Program-made: the position numbers and the translations under genes
The notes under the pieces: generated by a model
The model's database searches: none
What the model was told of the DNA's origin: nothing
Seen by the model: only the letters and a program-made list of their open reading frames with translations
In this document: piece by piece, positions 25,701 through 37,539 of the stretch
Layout of the letters: the number at the start of each line of letters is the position of its first letter
Position numbering within the stretch: the first letter of the stretch is position 1
Source of the DNA: Struthidea cinerea
Lineage: Eukaryota; Chordata; Aves; Passeriformes; Corcoracidae
NCBI GenBank assembly: GCA_013397865.1
Contig: VZTI01001783.1
Coordinates: forward strand, 734,239 to 798,238
Length of the DNA: 64,000 nt
Direction of reading: 5' to 3'

Positions 25701-26236
25701 TGTGCACTAGAGCTCCCAGTGGATGGGCTGCACAGGTGAATGTCGTCTGGGGTACTGAACAGCTGTAGTTCATCGAAAGGTCTTTTCCATTGTCAGAGTG
25801 GTTTCTGCATACCACTCAACACATTTCTTCCCATGCATCTCCAAGAGAATTCAGATCTCCCACTTGACCTCCACAGAGATTTTTTGTAAGAGTCTCCATT
25901 TAATCACATTTCTTTGAGATACTTAACTTCTGAGCTAATGTGGAAAATCAAGAAGTGTCAATACTGTTCAGGGAGAAAAAACTAAACTGACTCCAGTGTT
26001 ATTTTGGTATTGTTATCTCCAAAATGACTCTCCCACTTGTGAATAAAAATATCTACTGATTTCTATCTATAGCATGTTTTTGTGCACATGTGTGTGCATT
26101 TGGGTTTTGGAGGTGGTTTTTTGCGTTTTTGTTTGGGTTTTTTTTATGCTCAGTACATGATCCTTCCAAGTTCTCCATGCTTCTGAATTCTTCCTGTTCA
26201 TATTTTTGGCCAAGAACCAGAAAGTCAGACATAAGG
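22753..26236. other. Non-coding stretch
   Basis: No gene is recognised. A purine-rich tract occurs at about 24922-24972. An interleaved pair of short inverted repeats occurs at 23357-23382. Other content is unremarkable A+T-rich sequence. Confidence 0.55.
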
Positions 26237-26286
26237 TATGAACCATGCCCCTCATCTTTGAAAGGGGATGAGAGGCATGGTTCATA
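26237..26286. repeat. 20-bp inverted repeat with one mismatch (hairpin)
   Basis: The left arm is 26237-26256, beginning TATGAACCATG. The right arm is 26267-26286, ending CATGGTTCATA. They are reverse complements except at one position, where the left arm has C and the right arm has A, a possible C-to-T or G-to-A change since formation. The loop is 10 bases. No repeat family is recognised around it. Confidence 0.95.
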
Positions 26287-26660
26287 AGCCAGCTTCATGT
26301 CCTCATCAACAGCTACTGTACTGCTACAGCAACGAATTGCACATTCTCTAAGAGGTGACAGACTTTGTTCAACCAGAAGCTGCCTTTGTGTGGGTTGGGG
26401 ATGAGGGAAGGAAACTGAAGAAACCCTGAAGAGTAGTTGTTAATGTTTTTCATCCCAGCTCCAGCAACCACAGCTAGCTGTGGCACTGCGATGAATGTGA
26501 TGGAAGGTTTTTACAGCATAGTAATCTCCTACAAAAAATTTATTCCTCTCAAATACCAGAGGGCTGCTTTTCAGATCCAATGGAATATGTGTTATAGACA
26601 TGTAACAGTGGGGCAGCAGACCTTGATGTGCACCACTTATCAGGAAGAGTTTTGTACGTA
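26287..26660. other. Short non-coding stretch before an LTR
   Basis: Nothing is recognised here. Part of the 181-codon minus-strand open frame (26440-26985) lies in it. That frame runs from the LTR into flanking DNA and so is not a gene. Confidence 0.55.
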
Positions 26661-26666
26661 ACCACC

Positions 26667-27212
26667 TGACGCTGCGGTCTGGGATCTGCCCAGGGAGGCA
26701 CAGCGTCCTTCCTGCAGACGTCGGGTTGGGCTTGATAGCAAACGCGTCCGCAGAAGGTATGAGGGGCATTCTCCGTAGGGATTCCAAAAGCTTTATTCCA
26801 CTGGAGGGTCCAGGGACAAAGAAGAGTTTGAGGGAAGGGTCCAGGATTCTTATACTGAGTGGATTGGGGTGGAGAAAGGGAGAACAACCAACTGGGTGAT
26901 ACAACATGGGCGGAGCTATCAAAAAGGTGACCAATAAGAACAACTTGGAGGTGGGAGAGGGGACAGAGAACCAATGGGGTAACAACTATGGAAGAACTTT
27001 CCAGAACTTATGTCTATTGAACAGGAGCAAAGCATAGGCATGAACTCATACGTAAAACTGGGTGTCAACCATGCACGCCAATCAACAGCCAATATTAATG
27101 GATTGTGGGAGCCCACAACAGGTAAGGGGTTGGTCTTTAGATCTCGGTGCCTCTCCCCCAGGACTTAGGGTCCTTGCTGGTCGTGGTGGCCACAGCCACA
27201 TGCACCGCAACA
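26667..27212 (-). mobile_element. Solo LTR of an endogenous retrovirus, 6-bp target duplication
   Basis: A 546-base block begins TGACGCTG and ends GCAACA on the plus strand, so it has the TG...CA ends of a retroviral LTR. It is flanked on both sides by ACCACC (26661-26666 and 27213-27218), an exact 6-bp target duplication. Regulatory signals are readable on the minus strand in the right order: ATTGG words (inverted CCAAT) near 26930 and 26972, a TATA-like AGTATAAGAA near 26850, and the polyadenylation signal AATAAA (plus-strand TTTATT at 26792-26797). No primer-binding site or viral gene lies beside it, so only one LTR remains, presumably after LTR-LTR recombination. Six-base duplications are typical of class II (ERVK-like) and alpharetroviral integrases. 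The family name is not assigned. Confidence 0.85.
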
Positions 27213-27218
27213 ACCACC

Positions 27219-29504
27219 CTCCATAACCCTGCACTGATGGTGCCTAAAATGTGTTTTCATGATGTACCATTCCCTGAGAGCTCCTCTGTGTGGGAAGAGC
27301 TAGAAAAGTACATACGAATGAAATAATAGTATTGGTTAAAATGGGTTTGTTAAAACGGGTTTGTTAAACTGCATTGATCCTCATTATGGACATTCTCATT
27401 CAGCATTAAAACAGCTCTAATTCAATTTAATTTGATCCATTTCAGCAGTGAAGTAGAGAAAACTGACTTGCATTGGTTAAATGTCCAGACACTGCTGAAT
27501 TCAGGCACTGAGTCTGTGCAGACCTCCTAGACGTCACCTGCACACATCTAGATACCTCTCCCAGGCTGAATATCCCTTAGATCAGCTTGGGCCATTTCTC
27601 TGTTTGAAGTGTCTGCTGGGATTTTGCACTAGAATGTCTTTGATGATTGCCAGTTTACATCAGAGAAGATTAACCAGTTGAACTGCTATGGCTATGTTAT
27701 GTATCTTACAGACTGTTTTAGCCTCATATTCTTGTGAAATATGCACTGTAGAATATTTTTTTCTCTTGATTATTATAAGAAGATCAGAGTATTCCTATAG
27801 ATGTTTATACTTAAGTGGATAAAGCCCAGGCAAATTATTCTGGCAGAATTCAAGACACAGACATCAAGAAAGATCATGAAGCCTTCAAACATCTTGACTC
27901 TGTTGAGATGTTTTGGTCTACTGGGGGGTAGTTCTATCCTTTTACAAACACATTTCTGTGAGAGAACTCATCTTATGGTGGAGGATGTTGTGCTAGAACA
28001 CTCAAATCACCCTTAATGGGATCACCACTTATCCCAACACTGATTTTTCTCATCCATTTTTTTTAGATCCCTATATCATATGGATAACATCTGGGTGGTA
28101 CTGCTGCTCTTCTCCCTCATGTTATTGCAAAAGAAATAGGGCTATCTTGGCTGCAGGAAACAACCCCAGGAAACTAGACATAATCCACTTCCAGTCCCTT
28201 CCTCTCCCCAGCAATGGGGCAGAAACATACAGGTAGCAGCACCCCTGCTATTGATAGAGGTTCTGGGGTGTAATGGAGGCAAAGGCACAGGAAGAGAAAG
28301 GCCAAGAGAAGTGGAGTGTGATGGGTTATGTTACAGAAGATAATGCAGGATGGAGCATGAAACTAACAGTTATGATATTGCAGTGGTATTGATGTTAATT
28401 TATTTGGCTATTGTTTGGATTCTAGCAATTTGGAACTGCTGCTACTATGGAAATGCTTTATAACTGTATGAATAAAAATACCTAATTTCTCTTTCTGAAA
28501 CATCTAAACAAATAAATTCAACTCAAACGAGCATGAGGAGATGCTATTTTCAACTGAAGCTAGCAGCTCTGAAGCAAGTTGCTTTTGCTGGTAAATTAGT
28601 AGCTGCTAACGTAAAAACTGTTATGGTCTCCAATACTCCTTATGTTTTGTAACAGTAATTGCGCTGCAGATGACAGGTAATGCCAAGATGTTAACTACTT
28701 GTTCTTTCTCCTTCTGATTTGTATAAATTAAATTAGGCACATCAATTTATATTAATTTTTCTGCAGAATTCTTTCCTCTTTCTAAAATGCACAAGCTGTG
28801 CTCATTTTTGCTGCTGAGATCTGACAGCCACCCCTTTCGTGGTGCCTTTGGATTACTGTTTTCTCTCCAGTGAGTGGGGGCTGCTACTGTTAGATTGTCT
28901 GTGTTCACAGAAACTGCATTCACACTTCAACAGATAATGCTCTGTATTATCATTTCTTGGCTAACCAAATAGGAAATGCAAGATAATCTAACTGCAGAAA
29001 CAGTTGCACATTTCATTCATTTCCATAAAGAAACGAAATTTTATTATTTTATTTTTTATTTTATTACTTTATTTTTTATTTTATTAAACATCATGGGCCT
29101 GATCCTTCCTCCAGAAAAATCAATGGATTCCTGGTGATTTTGAATTTAAATTGACTCCTACTCCCCACCTTTGTCTCATCTATCCTTTCTTTCTGTGCCA
29201 CAATGAGAAGTGGGAACTCACTTGTCTATACTTACGCTAGTTCTTCTGTCTAGAAAGAAACTTTTATATTTCCTGTGCCTGCAACAGCTCCCTTCAGACT
29301 GAGTCCCATCAGGGAGTACCCCAAAAACACTTTTTGGGATTTGTTCTCAAACTTGTTCATAAGTGTCTCAGCCACTAAAGGGACAACAAAACTACTAACA
29401 ATACTGTTTTTCATTTCTCTGTTTTTGTAAATACATTTTTCCATTTTCCAAGTAATTTTCGAGTGGGTGTGTATCTTTTATCTTTTGGAGTTCCCTGTAC
29501 TAAA
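27219..29504. other. Non-coding stretch with small tandem repeats
   Basis: The 12-base word GGGTTTGTTAAA occurs twice with period 14 at 27343-27354 and 27357-27368. No gene is assigned. A short frame at 28082 (MDNIWVVLLLFSLMLL, then a stop three codons later) sits after a pyrimidine tract and AG and resembles a signal-peptide exon, but it stops almost at once and has no good donor. Confidence 0.5.
29041..29086. repeat. TTTTA-type A/T repeat with 20-bp period
   Basis: A pure A/T tract (one C excepted) made of ATTTT and ATTTTTT words. Within it a 16-base unit starting ATTTTTTATTTT is repeated with period 20 (29051 and 29071). It is an ordinary A+T-rich low-complexity repeat. Confidence 0.85.
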
Positions 29505-30228
29505 GTGATGGAAAAAATAACCCTGGAAACCATTTTCAAATGTATGAAGGGCTAGAAGCTGATTGTGACTAATCAGCATGAATTTATGAAGGAGAAATCA
29601 CGCCTGATTAACCTGATAGATCTCTGTTACGAGATGATTTGCTTGGCTGTTTATCTTGATTTTAGTAGAGCTTTCTGCACTGTCTGCCATAACATCTTCA
29701 TAGAAAAACAGGATAAATGAACAGTGAGCTGGATTGAAAACTGGCTGAACTGGCACGCTCAAAGAACTGTGTTCAGCTGCACATGTCCAGCTGGAGGCCA
29801 GTCACCAGCCCTGAAACCCTAGGGGTGGATATTGGGGTCAGTCCTGTTTAACAGCTTCATTAATGATCTGGATGATGGAGCAGAGTGCCCCTTCAGCATG
29901 TTAGCAGGTGATACAAAGCTTAGAGGAGTGGTTGATAGACCAAATGTCTGTGCTGACATTCAGAGGGCCATGGACAGTAGAGAAATGTGACAACAGGAAT
30001 CTCCTAAAGTACAGAAAAGAGAAATGCAAAGTCCTGCATGTGGTGAGGAATAACCCCAGTCACCAATACAGACTGGCTGGAAAGTAGGTTGGCCAAAAAA
30101 CACCCGGGGGTGTGGTGGACACCAGTTTGAACGTAAGCCAGAAAAATAATCTTGCAACAAGGAAGGATAAGGGTATTCTGGGCTGCATGAGGAGAAGTGT
30201 GGCTAACAGATCAATGGAGATGATCCTT

Positions 30229-30836
30229 TGTGGGTGAGGGTTCCCTACCTGCTGCCAGTCACAGCCTCAGTCTCCACCCCTGTACACACACCCAGTTCTC
30301 CCTTTCTAGAATGTTCCCCAGTTAATTGTCTGTCATGTTGGCTCCTCCCTGACTCCCCCCAAGTTAACACCCCTGGTTTTACCCCATTGGACTTTGTACC
30401 CTTGTTCCTCCCCTGCACCTTTATCCTATTAGTCCAAGTTGTAAACCCCTCCCTCAATTTCTTCCCTTAAAAACCTCGGACACCCCTAAAATCCTCAGAG
30501 TTCTCGGAGTTCTCCCCCCACTCTTGCCACGCTGCAATAAACGCTGTCGTTGGTAAGAGAGAGAGCTCTCCTTCTCTTCCTCTCTTCGCCTCCGGGGTCG
30601 CCTTGCCTTACCACCGCACACCACCTGCAGCCTGAGCGTCCCGGACGACGGGTCTCGGGAGACCGATTAGCCGGTCTCACCCCGCTGCCTGCGACAACGT
30701 ACGCGGAGGCGGCTGACCGCGCCTGCCGAGGGGCAGACGTCACAGGGCAGTGTCCGCAGACACTGTCGCTGAGCCCGGCCGGGATCGGACCGGACGCCGC
30801 TTTAGCGGCCGCGCTGTCCGAGGGTCCGCGGCGACA
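30229..30836 (+). mobile_element. Young-looking solo LTR inside CR1, 6-bp target duplication
   Basis: This 608-base block starts TGTGGGTGAGGG and ends GGCGACA. The host CR1 is duplicated exactly as ATCCTT on both sides (30223-30228 and 30837-30842), which fixes the ends. Signals occur in LTR order on the plus strand: an inverted CCAAT (CCATTGG near 30384), a TTAAAAA TATA-like word near 30468, AATAAA at 30536-30541, then a strongly G+C- and CpG-rich 3' part (30590-30836) with several short perfect stem-loops. The CpGs are largely intact, in sharp contrast to the surrounding DNA, and the target duplication is perfect. Both suggest a relatively recent insertion, or sequence kept unmethylated. 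No viral genes remain. An open frame of 134 codons that crosses the LTR/CR1 junction is spurious. A 6-bp duplication points to a class II-like integrase. Confidence 0.92.
30536..30541 (+). terminator. LTR polyadenylation signal AATAAA
   Basis: A canonical AATAAA lies about 70 bases downstream of the TATA-like word and is followed by a GTCGTTGGT stretch rich in G and T, as expected for an LTR R region. It would direct 3' end formation of a retroviral or LTR-driven transcript. Confidence 0.7.
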
Positions 30837-31138
30837 ATCCTTCCCCTCCCTTCAGCACTGGTGGGGCCACACTCAGAGTTCTGGGTCCAGTTCTGGGCTC
30901 TCCAGTACAAGAGAGACACAGACTTACTGGACAAAGTCAAGGAACAGGCCATAAAGGTGATTAAGGGACCGGAGCATATCTTCTGTGAGAAAAAATTGAG
31001 AGAGGGGTCAAATTTTGGAACAGGTTGCCCAGAGAGGTTACGGAGGCTCTCTTTGGGAATCTATGAAACAGGTCAGACTAGATGATCTCCTAACATCCCT
31101 TCCAACTTCAGATATGCTGTAATTAAGTGATTCTGTCA

Positions 31139-34100
31139 ATGTATTTCATATGAAGAAAAATTTCCTGTAAGATACATTTTTTTATTCTGTCCAGGTCTGA
31201 TAATACTAAATTACCAATGATAAGCATACTAGAAGACACTAGACAAGAATATAACTATGGTTGCCTAGTTGTTAGATGTATAGTAAATTATTTTGAAGAG
31301 AACAATGACTAAATGAACATATTAACCATGGTTCCAAATAAATACCTTATTTACATTATGATCAATATCATAAAACTTTATTTTCTGATATTGCATGAGT
31401 CTCTGATAGAATGTACACTGTTATGCAGAAATAGGAGCTGAATATAATATGATATAATATAATATGCTTGTGATAGACTGGCTATAGAAGACAGTGGTGT
31501 ATTTACCAGCACTGTCACATTGTAAGTAAGTACCTCAACATATCTGAGTGCTGTTAGGATTCTCAGCTTTTAAATTGGACAATCTCAGATGTTCTTGACA
31601 AGTCTTTAATCTTCTCACTGTATAACTGAATTTCTTTACTCCATTCAGTCCATGAAGTGTCTCTTACTCATTTACACTTCAACCTAGAGTCCTTCTACAT
31701 ATGTTCAAGCCATCTTGGCTACAGTCATCCCTTTCTGCCTCTCCTGCAGTATCTTGTGACAGCTTGTAGGCAGAACAGTTTCTGAGCTCAGCATCTCTTG
31801 CTTGGCTTAATGGATGTTACTCTCCCTGATCAGGGAGCTGAGAAATGTGACGAGAACAACTTGCTCCACTGAGCCAAGGTACTGCACTGTTAAGATTTAA
31901 ATGGCTATTTTTGGGGCACTCCCAAAGATGAGCTGGAGAGAAGCTGTCATGTTGGAGTTGACTAAGCTGGTACCCAGGAATGAAGTGAGGTTGAATAAAC
32001 AAATGGCAGTAAAGATTCCTTCTCACTACACTAGCTGAATTAAATTACATTGTCAATTTATTTATCTGCTGGTTGACTTTCTGATCCAATTAAAGCTCTT
32101 GTCATGAATTAAAAAGAAAGGATCACCTTACTGAATTGTGGGAGATGTGTTCTTTTACCTGAGTTATTAATAACGCTTTATATTATTAAATCTGGAAGAA
32201 ATTTTGTAAACTAATTCACTATCACCGTGGAGGCTCCAGCCCATCTGTTTTATCAGTAAATGAAAACAGCTCATTTCTTCTTGAGCTTGATTCTCTCTTG
32301 AACTGTTCTTTTGGGCCCAATCCATCTGATTCAGAAATCAGGTTAAAAGTTCTGTTGTTCTAAATGGATTCTGATCAGGCCAATGGGACTACTTAAGACA
32401 GTATGCAGTTGCAGGATTAGTCCCTTTCTGGCTTGTATCCATTGGTGCAACACTGCTCTTTCTTCACCAAATGCTGCAGTACATCCTAACAACCCTATTT
32501 TCTGTGTAATTTATACTTATTCCCAAGAAACTGAGGAAAAAAATCACACAAATTAATTTTTCTCCAAAAGAAATTTCCAGAATTAAATAACTCTGTCCAG
32601 ATCCTTTTAGTTGTGGTTTTAACAATATCTTTCACCTTCTTCTAAACTACTTTTCCCCTTTTTCTCAATTTGTGTTTAAAGTACAACACAGTTAATTTTT
32701 AAAAGATGTGGGAAATGAATGTGAACTTAGGGTCATTCAGGGAAAATCTGAAATTAAAAAAGGAACTTTCAAGCATAACCCAAATAAACTAAACATTAAT
32801 CTAAGGAGGAAAACATTAATAAGCCTTTATGAAGAATGTATTCCTTTTGTTTCCAAGCTAAATCACAGGCCTACCTAGCTGAAAGGTGAAGATGGCTCAT
32901 ATGTTAAATAGCTACTGGAGTTATCTGATACATGAGGATTAATTATAATATGCAAAGTTTGTCCCAGGTGTAAAGACCTCATAAAGCTGCAGATGACACA
33001 AGTGCATTATTAGCTCCCATCATAGTGGTAAAATAAGACAACTTGACCTAATTATCAATTTTTTTTTACATATATGTGATTATAATGAGTGTTCTGACAG
33101 TATGTAAAGACGGAATTTAAGTATTCATGTTTTTATCTGTAGTCCTTCATTTGGTTCAAATTGAAAATGTAATGCTTGATTTGCCAGCAAATCTAGAAAA
33201 TACGGTTCCAGACTCAGATGATTTTTACTGTATTACATACTGAGACTGCCCCTGGGAAGGTATTTATTTCTTTTCTCCTTGTCAATAATGAATGACCCTA
33301 CAAAGCAGAAACCTTATTAGAATCTATGTTTAATGATTGCCCTAGTGATATGAGTGGTCTGGTAACAAATTGAAATGTCAGACACTCTATGACCCTCTAA
33401 TAATATTGAAATCTGCCAGCCCCTATTAAACTGCCTTCAGACTGTATTATCCTGTGGTAATAGATCAGCTACTTACCCTAACTAATACAGTTATCACGTG
33501 GGACACTGCAGCATGATCCTTTCAATCAAAAGTCAAAAAAGGAGTGGAACAGTGGGTAAAAATGAAGTATTGTCATAAAAATATGATGATGAACCCACTT
33601 CATTAAGGTGGAAATTTACTCGTAAAGAAGGCTGTGATTGATCTTCATTCTGGTGTGTCATCCTGTTAAAAGAAAAAACTAACTTCCAAATTTGCATGAA
33701 CAGGATTTTTTCTCTCTCATCCTCTCCCTCCTGCTGCCCCTATTTTAATGAATTATCTTACTTCATAAGCTACTTTTATAGGTCTAAGTGCAATCCAGTG
33801 TGGCCTAGTACTGCCATAGGAAAACACCCAAGAAACACTTTTTCATCATTATTTCCAACAACTCCTCTGCACTTTTACATGGAGAGCATGACATTAATTT
33901 TTTTCCCGTTTCCAGATACATAGAATAAGGAGTATCAATAAAAAAGTAATCTTCATAATTATAACAGGGAAACCAAAAGAAAACAGCAATTGTAACAATT
34001 GAGAAAACACTATCACATCCTTCTTCCTTAGGACTTGTCCCTCCCTTGCTGAATTATATTAATGCATAGAGGTCATATTTACATGGCATCATTAATTGCA

Positions 34101-37100
34101 CTTGAATTGGAGATTTGCGCATAGATTTATCCATAAGATTAGAATGATAAACAGAACTCTTAGTAATCTCAGACTGTCTTAAAGCACTTGATTCTCTTGA
34201 AGCTAATGAGAACCTCTCTTTCTATTTTTGAAGGCTCTGAGTTGTGCTTGTCTGTGGGATTCTCTGCCTCATTCCTTATTATGGAAAAGAAGATGGGGTT
34301 AGATAGGGAGTCTGCCAAATTATAGTTTCCAAGGTCCTCCACTTTTTAAAGGGATACCCTTCTGAACCAGGGTATAGCTGGCCCAAGGTTGTCTTTCAAA
34401 CCTTATGACTTTCCAGCTGAAATAACTCTGGGACTGACTCTATAACTACTCTTCTGAAATGCCTAGGAACATCTACAGGTTGTACTTCATAGGATACCCA
34501 AGGGTGCACTTATTTGCCAAGTGGACTCCTCCTGTGACCTTGTGTCTTTCTCCTCCTCATTTCCAAATACCGTATCAGCTGATGTGAGGCAAAGCAAATA
34601 CTTCTGTGTTCTTCCCAGGGGAATCCTGAGCAGAGCAAGAGAGATAGGTGGGAGATCTATGCTGAGTCTGAGTTCAGGTTTGCACACAGCTGAGTATGGG
34701 AGCACGCTGGGCTTCAGCACTGCAGGATCTGAGCTCTTAAAATCTCTGTATCATAAACCCCTAGATGAACAATCAGGATTTATGCATTAATGATATATAT
34801 ATATGAACAGATACCACCTGTGTGGAGAAGAACATCAGCCTGTTTCTATGTCTTCTTCCCTGTCCTGCCACAACCTTCTCTAGCAGTGCCTTCTCCCACG
34901 TGCTTTCTACCCTGCCCCAGTGTCTCATTGTGTACCTCCATGCTAATGATCCTCTAATCAAACTCTGAATCATAAATCTCAGTATCTTTTCTCTAGAAAC
35001 CATTTAAAATCACATCCTGGTGCAGGAGCAGTGGGCTTTCTAAAGCTCTCAGTTATAACTGACCCTAATTCATGGCTATAACAAGAAAGATAAAAGTTAT
35101 AGCGTGGCTTCAGAAAGCTTCCCTGCAGGAGCAGAAAACTGGGAGATTTTGGCAGGAGCTTTGTGTGAGGTATAGTTAAATTCATCTCTGTTCTGAAAAA
35201 AAAGTGACTTTGTAAAAATAGCTCCACGTTTATTGTCTTTTCATCAAACAGGCCTAGCTTACAAACAAAAAGATGGATTTTGTATCTGCCATTCTTGCAA
35301 AGTCACTGTGGGCTTTTACTGTCAGCCTTAGTTTCTCCCCATTTTGCCTACCATCAGCAGCAATAAAGACCTGCAGGCCAAATTACTCCCCCTGAGGTGG
35401 CTGTATAACACACTGACTTATAATTGTGCTCTCACTGACACCCCTGCAGCCCCCTTCATGTCAGTGGTTTTCTGCCTGAGCTTAGTGAATATTTCACTGA
35501 GGATATACAAAAGGTATAGTAGCTTGCAGCTCTTTGCTGCCTCATTCTATAGGGAAAGCAGTAGGGAAAATGAAGTAAGCTCTAGAAATCAGTTATATTT
35601 TCATTGTCATGTATTCTATTTCATATTTGATGAATTCTGCAGAAATTCTTTCCGTTGTTTAACAAGCCTGAACTACTTCTAACTATCCGAAAAATACATA
35701 AAAGCTTGATTTGTTTTCCCCCAGGGTCAGCTTTTGATCGTGAACTGCATTTGGAAAGGCCCTACCCTACTGTGAAATGTGCCCGAGGACAGGGAGGGGC
35801 AGCATAGCCTCACTGGGGGCTGGGACCTACTCGGATGTGACAAAGAACCTTTCCTCAGCTCTGTTCCACCCACTGCCTGGAGCTCCCGTGAGTTCCCTTC
35901 GGAGCTGAAGGCAATGGACCACTTGTCAGGCATAAAGTTAAGCACATGCATAACACAAAATCAACCTCAAGGTTCACATACTTATTCCACTGAGTGCAGA
36001 TACGCTAGTGGCTTGGATTTTCAGATTAAAATTTCAAATCTACCATCCAAGATTATTTGAGACAAAATGCTTATGGTAAGTTTTTCCAGCTGAGATTTGC
36101 TTGGGGACATTTTTTTCATAACATGGGGTGTGTTTCCATCCACTTCTGAATCCAGAAATAGTTAAGCAAGGCATAAGTAATGGCAGACAAATCAAGAACA
36201 CACCCACTCATGGATACAAATTTTTTCACACTTATTTGTTCAACTTCACTGAAACTCTTAAACTGAGTAAACTTGAAATCCCAGGAAAAAAATATCTTGC
36301 TTTCTTGTCATGAACCTGATTAGCTTGGTTAGAAACCAAAGGATTTCATAAACATTTTTGTTTATTTTTGTATTTAGCATTCTGTAGTAATCTATGTTGT
36401 TGAACTGAATATATATTAAGTGCCTTCTAGATTTTGTCATACAGTTTTCCATGTAGCATAATTTATAATTCTGAATGTCCTTCTGTTTCAGTAATTTCCT
36501 TTTATCCCCAGTGGTCATTTTCATTCTTGCAGTATCTATTGTGAGATGGCATATGCAACCTTTGGGCATGTAGGATATTAATCTATCTTTGATCACATTC
36601 CCCTGTGTATCGTCCCCACGGCTTCCTGATTTTCCTCCAGAATGAACTCTGAAGCAATTCAACATCTTTATTTTTATTATTGTGATTGGTTCACTTTAGT
36701 TTTAGTTAACAACATGAGGTCTACAAGGTGTTTTTTAGTTTAGTGTTTTTTTTTTTTAACATTGCTTCTGTACTTAGATGCCAGTTCTTTAGAAGTTTCT
36801 TCTTCTTTTACTGCTTTTGTTTTTATTTTCCTAAATCCCTGTTTGCTTCACAGAAGTAAATATCAGAATACACAGCTGTGACACAGATCTTCTAAACTTA
36901 ATATAGGTATCAAAGAAGGAAAAGATTTTTTCTGTCATCACCATCCTGTCAGTGCAGGGCTGCTTCTCGAAAGTTATCTTGCTCATCACCTCTACTCAAA
37001 AAACATTCCACAAGATCTTCCAGATATTATGACTGGTCTACGCTGCTAAATATTAATTTTTTTGGTTTTGCATCTTAATAAAGACGACAACAGGAATACA

Positions 37101-37539
37101 TGTGATTCTTTTTCAGAATGTAATTGCTCTTTTTTCAGGCATTTGTAGGACTTTCCTTCACTGTGTCATACACAGTTAAGTCATGGAGGTGTCCTTTGTT
37201 TGTCGCTTTCTGCCATCCTTGAATCACTGTTGTCTCTAAGCTCACTCCACTTTGCCTGCCTTCAGATTCTGTATCCCAAACACCAGAGACAATTTACACA
37301 CCAGAAGCTATCTGCAGGAATTTCACCTCACAAATACATCTGATTTAGAGGGTTGTCACATATATTTGTCTTGAAGCTAAATTGGTATCCTGCATAAAAC
37401 CTGATGGCTTGAATCTCTCTGACTATGAGCCAGTGCTGCTGCATTTGCAGCCCACAATTGTGCTACCCGTTGCACCCATCCTGTTGGCAATGCTCCTATG
37501 TAATTTGTTGCCCACTGTCGCCTTGAGGCTTTTGCCTTC
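31139..37539. other. Long A+T-rich non-coding stretch
   Basis: Six kilobases without a recognisable gene or repeat. Short A/T arrays occur (for example ATAAT-type words at about 31440-31466 and AT repeats near 34792-34803). Open frames reach 135 codons (minus strand, 36258-36665) but have no familiar domain. Conserved non-coding elements may be present but cannot be judged from one sequence. Confidence 0.6.

Larger units (their letters stand above)
29505..31138 (+). mobile_element. CR1 LINE, diverged, split by a solo LTR
   Basis: This is a plus-strand CR1 relic in two pieces, 29505-30228 and about 30843-31138, separated by an LTR. The first piece carries decayed reverse transcriptase. The motif A region reads AVYLDFSRAFCTVCH (about 29645-29690), with C replacing the expected D after AF and an early stop near 29714. 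The motif C region reads MLAGDTKL near 29898-29921, where FADD would be expected, so the catalytic pair is lost. The second piece matches the connection segment (ALVGPHSEFWVQFWALQYK region) and ends in the CR1 3' tail, with CCCTTCCAACTTC and a single degenerate ATTCTGT octamer at about 31130. A large internal deletion lies between about 31000 and 31025. It is not functional. Confidence 0.93.

Noticed and set aside
26440..26985. Longest open frame in the window (181 codons, minus strand)
   Set aside because: It runs across the LTR border at 26667 into ordinary flanking DNA, and a second frame is open over the same bases. It is explained by composition, not by a gene.
26653..27120. Alternative LTR boundaries (TGTACG to CCCACAACA)
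   Set aside because: These ends give no target duplication, whereas 26667-27212 gives an exact ACCACC on both sides.
28061..28140. Pyrimidine tract, AG and a signal-peptide-like MDNIWVVLLLFSLMLL
   Set aside because: The frame stops within four codons of the hydrophobic stretch and lacks a convincing donor, so an exon is unlikely.
30550..30954. 134-codon plus-strand frame in G+C-rich DNA
   Set aside because: It crosses the junction from the solo LTR into CR1 and has no retroviral or host domain. Stop codons are simply rare in the G+C-rich LTR.
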